In this document: positions 6,174 to 11,711 of the stretch, piece by piece
Numbering within the stretch: the stretch's first letter is position 1
Layout: every line of letters starts with the position of its first letter
Origin: Bacteroidales bacterium
GTDB taxonomy: Bacteria; Bacteroidota; Bacteroidia; Bacteroidales; UBA12077
Direction: 5' to 3'
Length of the DNA stretch: 13,586 nucleotides
NCBI GenBank assembly: GCA_030643125.1
Contig: DAOWML010000024.1
Location: 1-13,586, forward strand
Translations under genes and position numbers: made by a program
Notes under the pieces: generated by a model
The model's database searches: none
What the model was told of the DNA's origin: nothing
What the model saw: only the letters and a program-made list of their open reading frames with translations

Positions 6174-7418
6174 GTGGATATTTTTAAGAAGATAAAAGAA
6201 AACATGGGCCCATTGGGTAAATACATGAAAGAAGCTCACGGATATTTTGCATTTCCAAAACTGGAAGGTGAAATCCATCCAAAAATGAAATTTAGAGGGA
6301 AAGAAGTTCTTACCTGGAGTCTGAATAATTATATTGGATTAGCAAATCATCCGGAAGTTAGAAAAACAGATGCTGAGGCAGCTAAAGAATGGGGACTAGC
6401 TTATCCAATGGGTGCCAGAATGATGTCAGGGCAAACAAGTAAACACGAAGAACTTGAAGCTAAATTGGCGGAATTTGTGAGCAAAGAAGATGCATTTCTT
6501 CTAAATTATGGTTACCAGGGTATGGTTTCAATTATCGACTCTCTTGTAACCAGAAATGATGTAATAGTTTACGATTCTGAATCACATGCATGTATTCTTG
6601 ATGGATTACGTTTACACATGGGTAAACGTTATGTTTTTCCTCATAATGACATGGAAAACTTCGAAAAGCAACTTCAAAGGGCTACAAAACTTGCTGAAAA
6701 ACAAAATGGTGGTATTTTAGTAATTACTGAGGGAGTTTTCGGAATGACAGGTGACTTAGGGAAAATAAAAGAAATGGTGGCTTTAAAAGAAAAATACGAT
6801 TTCAGAATACTGGTTGACGATGCTCATGGTTTTGGCACTATGGGTAAAACAGGTGCCGGAACAGGTGAGTTCCTTGGTGTACAGGATGGTATCGATGTAT
6901 ATTTTGCAACCTTTGCCAAGGCTATGGCCGGAATTGGAGCTTTTGTAGCATCAACGGAAGAAGTTACAAATTACTTAAGATATAATATGAGATCGCAAAT
7001 TTTCGCTAAATCTCTTCCTATGCCTATAGTAATTGGATCATTGAGAAGATTAGAATTATTAAAAACCGAAAAACAGCTTAAAGATCAACTTTGGGTTATT
7101 GTAAATGCTTTACAAAAAGGTTTACGTGATGCCGGTTTCAATTTAGGAAAAACTGAATCTCCGGTAACGCCTGTTTACTTTTCAGGGAGTGTACCTGAAG
7201 GAACAAACATAACTATGGATTTAAGAGAAAACTATAATGTTTTCTGTTCAATAATTCTTTATCCTGTCATCCCTAAAGGTCAGTTATTATTAAGATTAAT
7301 TCCAACAGCCATGCATACACTCGAAGATGTTGAATACACAATAAATGCATTTAAAGCTGTTCATAAGAAATTAATAAACGGAGATTATAAAACAGAAAAA
7401 ATTGCAGATATAAATTAA
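6174..7418 (+). CDS. Alpha-oxoamine synthase family PLP enzyme (serine palmitoyltransferase / 2-amino-3-ketobutyrate CoA ligase-like)
   Basis: A 414-residue fold-type I PLP enzyme of the alpha-oxoamine synthase family, which condenses an amino acid with an acyl thioester and releases CO2. Visible: His138 in SESHACILDG (stacks on PLP), Asp215 and His218 in LVDDAHGFGTMG, the Schiff-base lysine Lys249 in ATFAKAMAGIGAF, and Arg374 in LLLRLIPTAMHT for the substrate carboxylate. The full PLP set is present, so it should be active. Its subgroup is common in Bacteroidota, where related enzymes make sphingolipid or sulfonolipid bases; which amino acid and acyl donor this one uses cannot be read from sequence. 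The start is GTG at 6174, giving MDIFKKIKENMGPLG, the usual N-terminus of this subgroup. A 23-residue extension from the ATG at 6105 would overlap the promoter. Monocistronic, ending at a bidirectional terminator. Confidence 0.9.
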   Translation: MDIFKKIKENMGPLGKYMKEAHGYFAFPKLEGEIHPKMKFRGKEVLTWSLNNYIGLANHPEVRKTDAEAAKEWGLAYPMGARMMSGQTSKHEELEAKLAEFVSKEDAFLLNYGYQGMVSIIDSLVTRNDVIVYDSESHACILDGLRLHMGKRYVFPHNDMENFEKQLQRATKLAEKQNGGILVITEGVFGMTGDLGKIKEMVALKEKYDFRILVDDAHGFGTMGKTGAGTGEFLGVQDGIDVYFATFAKAMAGIGAFVASTEEVTNYLRYNMRSQIFAKSLPMPIVIGSLRRLELLKTEKQLKDQLWVIVNALQKGLRDAGFNLGKTESPVTPVYFSGSVPEGTNITMDLRENYNVFCSIILYPVIPKGQLLLRLIPTAMHTLEDVEYTINAFKAVHKKLINGDYKTEKIADIN

Positions 7419-7430
7419 ACAAAAAAACAA

Positions 7431-7464
7431 GGGGCTGTCGAGAAAGTATTTGACAGCCCTTTTT
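7431..7464. terminator. Bidirectional intrinsic terminator between the oxoamine synthase gene and trxB
   Basis: GGGCTGTC (7432-7439) and GACAGCCC (7452-7459) form a perfect 8-bp stem with a 12-nt loop. Five Ts follow on the + strand (7460-7464), and an A-run on the left (7421-7427) provides a T-run in the opposite direction. It fills the 47-nt gap between two convergent stop codons and serves both genes. Confidence 0.92.
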
Positions 7465-7465
7465 A

Positions 7466-8455
7466 TTACCCTTGACCCAAAAATCTTTCAGCATCAATGG
7501 CCGCTTTACAGCCAGAACCTGCAGCAGTAATTGCCTGACGATAATGAGGATCCATAACATCACCACAAGCAAATACGCCATCAAGCTTTGTTTTCGAACT
7601 GCCGGGCTCAGTTATTATATAACCAACTTCGTCTGTTTCTAAATAATCTTTAAAAATATCAGAGTTAGGTTTATGACCGATTGCTGCAAAAAATCCGTGA
7701 ATATCAAATTTAACATCTTCGCCTTTGCCATTTGTTAAAATTACTCCTGTTACACCGCTCATATCACCAACAATTTCTTTTGTTGTATGCTCAAAAAGGA
7801 CTTCAATATTTTTGGTATTCATCACTTTTTCAACCATAACTTTTGAAGCACGCATATAATCTTTTCTGATGATTAAATAAACTTTGTTACAAATTCCTGC
7901 AAGATATGTAGCTTCTTCAGCAGCAGTATCACCACCACCTACAACAGCAACATCTTTACCTTTATAAAAGAAACCATCGCATGTAGCACACGCAGAAACT
8001 CCCTGACCTTTATATTTGGTCTCCGATTCTAAACCAAGATACTTAGCAGTTGCCCCTGTTGCAATAATTAAAGTTTCTGCCTCAATTATCTTTTTATCAT
8101 CAATAGTAACTTTAAATGGTCTTTCGGAAAGATCTGTTGCAGTAGCTAACCCAAATCTTACATCTGTTCCGAAACGTTGTGCCTGTTTTTTTAGATCTTC
8201 CATCATAACAGGGCCTGTAACTCCTTCAGGATATCCCGGATAATTATCAACTTCTGTAGTTGTTGTTAATTGTCCACCCGGCTCCAATCCCTCATATAAT
8301 ACAGGACTTAAATTTGCTCTTGCAGCGTATATTGCAGCTGTATATCCGGCCGGACCAGACCCAATTATTAAACATCTTACCTTTTCTACTTCTGAATCCA
8401 ATTTCTTCGGACTTTTATTGTCTTCCAGATTGTCTAAAGATTTAAATAATGCCAT
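7466..8455 (-). CDS. trxB: Thioredoxin-disulfide reductase
   Basis: A 329-residue FAD/NADPH enzyme that keeps cytoplasmic thioredoxin reduced. The FAD site IGSGPAGYTAAIYAA (31-45) and PGGQLTTTTEVDNYPGYP (59-76), the redox-active CATC (Cys156/Cys159), the NADPH-binding VGGGDTAAEEA (172-182), the RKDYMRAS loop (197-204) and the C-terminal FAD motif FACGDVMD (295-302) are all present and in order. The first 25 residues form a polar extension (SLDNLEDNKSPKKLDSEVEK) ahead of the normal family start; a TTG at codon 19 would remove most of it, but ATG at 8455 is the better start codon. It is convergent with the oxoamine synthase gene and divergent from the tRNA. A weak -7-like TATATTTA (8543-8536, leftward) lacks a -33 partner. 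Confidence 0.97.
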   Translation of the reverse strand: MALFKSLDNLEDNKSPKKLDSEVEKVRCLIIGSGPAGYTAAIYAARANLSPVLYEGLEPGGQLTTTTEVDNYPGYPEGVTGPVMMEDLKKQAQRFGTDVRFGLATATDLSERPFKVTIDDKKIIEAETLIIATGATAKYLGLESETKYKGQGVSACATCDGFFYKGKDVAVVGGGDTAAEEATYLAGICNKVYLIIRKDYMRASKVMVEKVMNTKNIEVLFEHTTKEIVGDMSGVTGVILTNGKGEDVKFDIHGFFAAIGHKPNSDIFKDYLETDEVGYIITEPGSSKTKLDGVFACGDVMDPHYRQAITAAGSGCKAAIDAERFLGQG

Positions 8456-8566
8456 TTCTATATTTTTTAATTATTGATTTATTTATCTTAACTATATATC
8501 TAAATATTTTAATTTATGATTTTCTTATTGATCAATAAATATACCATCTTTTAATTTAGTATATAT

Positions 8567-8597
8567 TTTGCATATTCAGAATTGATAAGTATTTTTA
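8567..8597 (+). promoter_or_regulatory. Promoter of the tRNA-Pro gene
   Basis: TTTG (8567-8570), 19 nt, then TATTTTTA (8590-8597), one base off TAnnTTTG. The spacing is identical to the oxoamine synthase promoter. Transcription would start near 8603, about 5 nt before the mature tRNA end, leaving a very short 5' leader for RNase P. Confidence 0.65.
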
Positions 8598-8607
8598 CAG
8601 CTCATTA

Positions 8608-8683
8608 CGGGATGTAGCTCAGCCAGGTTTAGAGTACGCGTCTGGGGGGCGTGGGGTCGGAAGTTCGAATCTTCTCATCCCGA
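8608..8683 (+). tRNA. tRNA-Pro (anticodon GGG)
   Basis: A complete 76-nt cloverleaf. Acceptor stem CGGGATG (8608-8614) pairs with CATCCCG (8676-8682), discriminator A8683. D stem GCTC/GAGT. Anticodon stem CGCGT/GCGTG (8637-8641, 8649-8653, two G-U pairs) around loop CTGGGGG with anticodon GGG at 8644-8646. T stem GGAAG/CTTCT around TTCGAAT. The acceptor sequence beginning with CGGG and the GGG anticodon identify tRNA-Pro, which reads CCC and CCU. CCA is not encoded (CAA follows), so it must be added after transcription. The 3' part from the T-loop onward is duplicated at 8845-8865. Confidence 0.95.
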
Positions 8684-8689
8684 CAAAAG

Positions 8690-8728
8690 AGAAGGTCTTT
8701 TTAGCAATAGCTAAATGGACTTTTTTTA
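8690..8728 (+). terminator. Intrinsic terminator after tRNA-Pro
   Basis: GTCTTTTTAGC (8695-8705) pairs with GCTAAATGGAC (8710-8720) around the loop AATA, with one T:T mismatch and a wobble pair. A run of seven Ts (8721-8727) follows directly. It lies 7 nt after the tRNA 3' end. Confidence 0.8.
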
Positions 8729-8765
8729 TTTGAAAAACCTGAGCTTGCTAAAAAGTTTTTCAAGT
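8728..8765. repeat. Inverted repeat inside the tRNA-tail interval
   Basis: TTGAAAAAC (8730-8738) and GTTTTTCAA (8755-8763) form a perfect 9-bp stem with a 16-nt loop, extendable by a wobble and an A-T pair on the outside. It lies in the 156-nt stretch between the tRNA-proximal and tail-copy segments (8689-8844), which has no coding potential and no recognisable mobile gene. No clean T-run follows. Confidence 0.45.
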
Positions 8766-8844
8766 AAAAAAGGACAGGAGTGAGCGATAAAGAACGAAAA
8801 GACTTTTTCTTTTGAGCATTATTCCACCGTAAAGATCATAAAAC

Positions 8845-8865
8845 AATCTTCTCATTCCGACAAAA
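8845..8865 (+). repeat. Duplicated 3' end of tRNA-Pro (att-like tail copy)
   Basis: AATCTTCTCATTCCGACAAA plus one more A (8845-8865) repeats 8668-8688 with one change (C to T), 20 of 21 identical. The repeated part runs from the T-loop through the T and acceptor 3' strands and 5 nt beyond the tRNA. Similarity stops sharply on the 5' side, so this is not a decayed second tRNA. Displaced tRNA tails are the mark of tyrosine-recombinase integration, in which the element restores the tRNA end and carries the old one away. The copy directly precedes a second terminator. No integrase lies between the copies. Confidence 0.75.
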
Positions 8866-8899
8866 AGCCATAAAGATTTTCTTTGTGGCTTATATTTTT
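8865..8899 (+). terminator. Second intrinsic terminator, attached to the tRNA tail copy
   Basis: AAGCCATAAAG (8865-8875) pairs with CTTTGTGGCTT (8881-8891), an 11-bp stem with one T-G wobble and a 5-nt loop. The T-rich tract ATATTTTT (8892-8899) follows. Its position right behind the displaced tRNA tail suggests it was the original terminator of the tRNA before the 177-bp displacement. Confidence 0.8.
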
Positions 8900-8962
8900 C
8901 TGTCTTAATGGCAGTTTGTGATTATAAAGGATAAATAGTTAAAATTTGACTCACTATTACAT

Positions 8963-8989
8963 TTATGATTTTTAATCCTAAAATCATAA
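8963..8989. repeat. Perfect 10-bp inverted repeat upstream of the first ATPase gene
   Basis: TTATGATTTT (8963-8972) and AAAATCATAA (8980-8989) are exact reverse complements around a 7-nt centre. The repeat lies 51 nt before the TATATTTG element at 9041. It may be an operator or a weak hairpin; no T-run follows on the + strand. Its length makes chance less likely even in AT-rich DNA. Confidence 0.5.
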
Positions 8990-9040
8990 GTCTATTTGCG
9001 ATTTTTACATTACTTATTACAAACTCATCTGTGAAATTTG

Positions 9041-9048
9041 TATATTTG
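9041..9048 (+). promoter_or_regulatory. Putative -7 element for the first ATPase gene
   Basis: TATATTTG matches TAnnTTTG exactly and lies 27 nt before the ATG at 9076, a normal distance. No TTTG sits 19-20 nt upstream (the sequence there is TTAC), so the promoter is only half supported. Confidence 0.5.
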
Positions 9049-9075
9049 TAAATATATTGACAAAAATAAAAGTTT

Positions 9076-10266
9076 ATGGAAAGGTTAAAAAGACTATCAG
9101 ACGATGCCATACGAAGAGTACCAATTCACTTTAAGCGGTATTTATACAATAAAATAAATTGGAACAGACAGTTAATTGGCATTTCTGGAGCAAGGGGTAG
9201 TGGAAAAACTGTGCTTTTATTACAATACTTGAAATCACTACAAAACAAAAACTCAGGACTTTATGTTAGTCTTGACGATTTATATTTTAGTCAAAATAAC
9301 TTAGTATATTTTGCCGAAGAATTTTCGAAATTTGGAGGTAAATATTTATTATTAGACGAAGTTCATAAATACCCCAACTGGTCGCAAGAGATTAAAAATA
9401 TTTACGATTCTTTACCCGATTTAAAAGTTGTATTTACAAGCTCTTCTGCCTTAGAAATACACAAAGGCTCACACGATTTAAGCCGAAGAGCTATAATACA
9501 CAACATTGCAGGACTATCTTTTAGAGAATTTATAGAAATAAAATACAATAAAAAATTCCCCACTTACTCTTTAGAAGAAATATTAAATAATAACAACAAA
9601 ATTTGCACAAGCATAAAAGATAAAATTAAGCCAATTCCACTTTTTAAAGAATATATAGAGAATGGATATTATCCATTTTTTATGAATACAGAAACCGATT
9701 ATTTAAAACAATTGGTTAATACGATTAATATAGTAGTAGAAAATGATTTACCCGCTATTTACAAAATTGATTTTAGCTCAATATTAAAGATTAAGAATTT
9801 ATTATACATCATTTCTAAAATAGCTCCCTATAAACCAAATATTGAGCAACTAGCCCGACAAACAAACACTAGTAGAGAAACATTATTAAAATATTTGTAT
9901 TATTTAGACAAGGCTCAGGTATTGCAATGGTTAGGCTCTGATACTTTTGGTATTAATTACCTTAACAAACCAGAAAAAATATTCTTGGGAAATACCAATA
10001 TAGCATATGCTTTTTCCGATAATAAAGCAGATATTGGAAGTATTAGAGAAACTTTTTTCTTAAATCAGCTTTCGGTTAAACATACAGTAACTTACCCTAA
10101 ACAAGGTGATTTTATGGTAAATGACAAATACCTTTTTGAAGTGGGAGGCAAAAACAAAACTCAAAAACAAATCGCAGGTATAAAAAATGCTTACATAGCC
10201 GCCGACAATATAGAATATCCTTTTATGAATAAAATTCCCCTTTGGTTGTTTGGATTTATGTATTAG
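9076..10266 (+). CDS. AAA_14/DUF4143-type ATP-binding protein (first copy)
   Basis: A 396-residue P-loop ATPase of the stand-alone AAA_14 + DUF4143 type, abundant in Bacteroidota and of unknown cellular role. Order: Walker A GARGSGKT (38-45), Walker B YLLLDE with VHKYPNW (90-101), a sensor-1-like strand VVFTSSSALEI (118-128; TGSSA is more usual), LSRRAI (135-140) and LSFREF (147-152). An all-helical part follows with an apparent winged-helix segment, QLARQTNTSRETLLKYLYYL (258-277). The end is a nuclease-like module: Glu325, Asp345 in GDFMV and FEVGGKNKTQKQ (354-365); the last motif reads E-V-G-G-K rather than the canonical E-x-K. There is no signal peptide or membrane segment, so it should be cytoplasmic. 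It stands alone between the tRNA-Pro region and a second, clearly different ATPase. Very low GC, similar to its neighbours. Confidence 0.88.
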   Translation: MERLKRLSDDAIRRVPIHFKRYLYNKINWNRQLIGISGARGSGKTVLLLQYLKSLQNKNSGLYVSLDDLYFSQNNLVYFAEEFSKFGGKYLLLDEVHKYPNWSQEIKNIYDSLPDLKVVFTSSSALEIHKGSHDLSRRAIIHNIAGLSFREFIEIKYNKKFPTYSLEEILNNNNKICTSIKDKIKPIPLFKEYIENGYYPFFMNTETDYLKQLVNTINIVVENDLPAIYKIDFSSILKIKNLLYIISKIAPYKPNIEQLARQTNTSRETLLKYLYYLDKAQVLQWLGSDTFGINYLNKPEKIFLGNTNIAYAFSDNKADIGSIRETFFLNQLSVKHTVTYPKQGDFMVNDKYLFEVGGKNKTQKQIAGIKNAYIAADNIEYPFMNKIPLWLFGFMY

Positions 10267-10398
10267 AAGATATAGTTAGGCTATTCTCCGAATTTATTTA
10301 ATGATGACAAAACAAAAATCAAATCATAAATAATTCATATGATTCCCTTACTAACAAGTATTAATTTTTCCACTATACTGTAATAATTAGTACAAATA

Positions 10399-10430
10399 TT
10401 TCCGTTACATTAGAAATGTTACTATATTTG
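10399..10430 (+). promoter_or_regulatory. Promoter with built-in inverted repeat, 4 nt before the second ATPase gene
   Basis: TATATTTG (10423-10430) matches the -7 consensus exactly, and TTTC (10399-10402) is a one-off match to -33 TTTG at a 20-nt spacing. The 19 nt directly before the -7 element (10404-10422) are an imperfect inverted repeat GTTACATT-AGA-AATGTTAC, 7 of 8 positions symmetric. Only 4 nt separate TATATTTG from the ATG at 10435, so transcription would start at or just inside the start codon. The remainder of this 168-nt spacer (10267-10398) shows no gene and no clear terminator. Confidence 0.55.
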
Positions 10431-10434
10431 TATT

Positions 10435-11568
10435 ATGATAACATACGAAAGAATTTTAGAACAAGAGCTCAATAAATTACTTTTTAAAGGTAAAGCTTTG
10501 ATAATAATCGGAGCAAGACAAGTAGGTAAAACTACTATGTTGAAAAATATGACTAAAAGCACAGAACAATCTCTTTGGTTAAATGCTGATGAAAATAACG
10601 TTAGGGAGCGCTTATCAAATCCATCAGTTAATACAATAAAAAATATTATTGGCAATTATAAAATTGTGATTATTGATGAAATACAACGTGTCAGAAATTC
10701 CGGTTTATTACTAAAAATAATGGTTGATAATTTTAAAAACGTTCAATTTATTGCAACTGGTTCTTCTGCATTAGAAATTTCAGATTCTATTTTTGAACCA
10801 ATGACAGGGCGACATTTTCTCTTCCATTTATATCCATTTTCACTATCTGAAATATATCCTAATAAATCACCTTTTGAAATAGAACAAGAACTCCCTTTTC
10901 ATTTGGTATTTGGAAATTATCCGGAAATTTATATGAAAAAAGATTTAGCAGAAATCTTATTAAAAAATTTATCGCAACAATATTTATATAAAGATATTTT
11001 AATTTGGAAAGACATTAGAAAACCTGAGCTTCTTGATAAATTGTTGAAACTTTTAGCTTATCAAATGTGTTCTGAGGTATCAGTAAACGAGTTAGCAAAA
11101 CAACTTAGTGTTAAATCAGAAACAGTTGAAAGTTATATAGATTTATTGGAAAAGTCATATGTTGTTTACAGGTTAAAATCGTATGGAACAAATTCTCGTA
11201 AAGAAGTAAGTAAAATGAGTAAAATATTATTTTGGGATAATGGGATACGAAATGCTATATTAGATGATTATAAAGATTTATCACTAAGAAATGATCAAGG
11301 GCAACTTTTTGAGAATTTCATGATAACAGAACGTATAAAGATTAATTCTTTATTAAAAACATCAGCGAAAAGTTTTTTTTGGAGAAACTATAATCAGGCA
11401 GAAGTAGATTATGTTGAATTTGATAACGAACAATTATCAGCTTATGAAATGAAGTTTAATAAGAAAAAAAATCATAGAGTAAGCAGAGCATTTACCAATT
11501 TGTACCCTCATGCAAGTTCTGAAGTTATAAGTCCTGAAAATTTTGTTCAATTTACAAGTAAAAGGTAA
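10435..11568 (+). CDS. AAA_14/DUF4143 ATP-binding protein (second copy, intact nuclease-like C-terminus)
   Basis: A 377-residue P-loop ATPase with a textbook AAA_14 + DUF4143 layout: Walker A GARQVGKT (26-33), Walker B IVIIDEIQRV (77-86), sensor-1 IATGSSALEI (106-115), MTGRHFLFHLYPFSLSEI (123-140) with the GR that opens the arginine segment, a helical middle, and a winged-helix-like stretch VSVNELAKQLSVKSETVESY (215-234). The C-terminal module has LFENF (291-295), FFWRNYNQAEVDYV (314-327) and YEMKF (337-341), so a PD-(D/E)xK-like set Glu293, Asp325, Glu338-x-Lys340 is complete. Function in cells is unknown for the family. It resembles the first ATPase in fold only, so the pair is not a recent duplication. 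The next in-frame Met (residue 35) lies beyond Walker A, so ATG at 10435 must be the start. Confidence 0.92.
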   Translation: MITYERILEQELNKLLFKGKALIIIGARQVGKTTMLKNMTKSTEQSLWLNADENNVRERLSNPSVNTIKNIIGNYKIVIIDEIQRVRNSGLLLKIMVDNFKNVQFIATGSSALEISDSIFEPMTGRHFLFHLYPFSLSEIYPNKSPFEIEQELPFHLVFGNYPEIYMKKDLAEILLKNLSQQYLYKDILIWKDIRKPELLDKLLKLLAYQMCSEVSVNELAKQLSVKSETVESYIDLLEKSYVVYRLKSYGTNSRKEVSKMSKILFWDNGIRNAILDDYKDLSLRNDQGQLFENFMITERIKINSLLKTSAKSFFWRNYNQAEVDYVEFDNEQLSAYEMKFNKKKNHRVSRAFTNLYPHASSEVISPENFVQFTSKR

Positions 11569-11594
11569 CTTTTTACAATTTGTAAGGTAAAATA

Positions 11595-11711
11595 ATGTTA
11601 ATACTTCCATTATCAGAGGATGGTTCTGGAACTTATAATTACCGGGAGAACTGGATAATGTTAGATCATATTATTGTTTCAAATAACATAATAAAAAACA
11701 ATAAGGCTTAA
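11595..11711 (+). pseudogene. Remnant resembling an endonuclease/exonuclease/phosphatase family protein
   Basis: A 38-codon open frame whose middle reads GSGTYNYRENWIMLDHIIVS. From memory this resembles a conserved internal stretch of Bacteroidota endonuclease/exonuclease/phosphatase proteins (GTYNYRGxWNMLDQIIVS), where Tyr-Arg-x-x-Trp and Leu-Asp lead into a catalytic-core strand. Everything normally upstream and downstream of it is missing, so it cannot be an active enzyme. Its stop (11709-11711) overlaps the ATG of uvrB by one base. It is best read as the remains of a gene lost when the ATPase region was inserted or rearranged. A chance small ORF, or a short leader peptide for uvrB, remains possible. 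Confidence 0.45.
11671..11704. repeat. 9-bp inverted repeat just upstream of uvrB
   Basis: TTATTGTTT (11671-11679) and AAACAATAA (11696-11704) are exact reverse complements with a 16-nt loop. The right arm ends 6 nt before the uvrB start codon, so a hairpin here could affect initiation or end transcription from upstream. It is AT-only apart from one G-C pair and may be chance. Confidence 0.35.

Noticed and set aside
8820..8866. A second, decayed tRNA gene at the tail copy
   Set aside because: No D-arm, anticodon arm or 5' acceptor strand can be traced upstream of 8845; similarity begins abruptly in the T-loop.
8922..9110. 62-codon leftward open frame upstream of the first ATPase gene
   Set aside because: It overlaps the ATPase start and the promoter-like element, has low-complexity AT-driven composition, and resembles no known protein.
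9076..11568. Transposition helper ATPases or a toxin-antitoxin pair
   Set aside because: No transposase, inverted terminal repeats or small partner gene lies nearby, and both proteins have the AAA_14/DUF4143 layout rather than that of IstB/TnsC.
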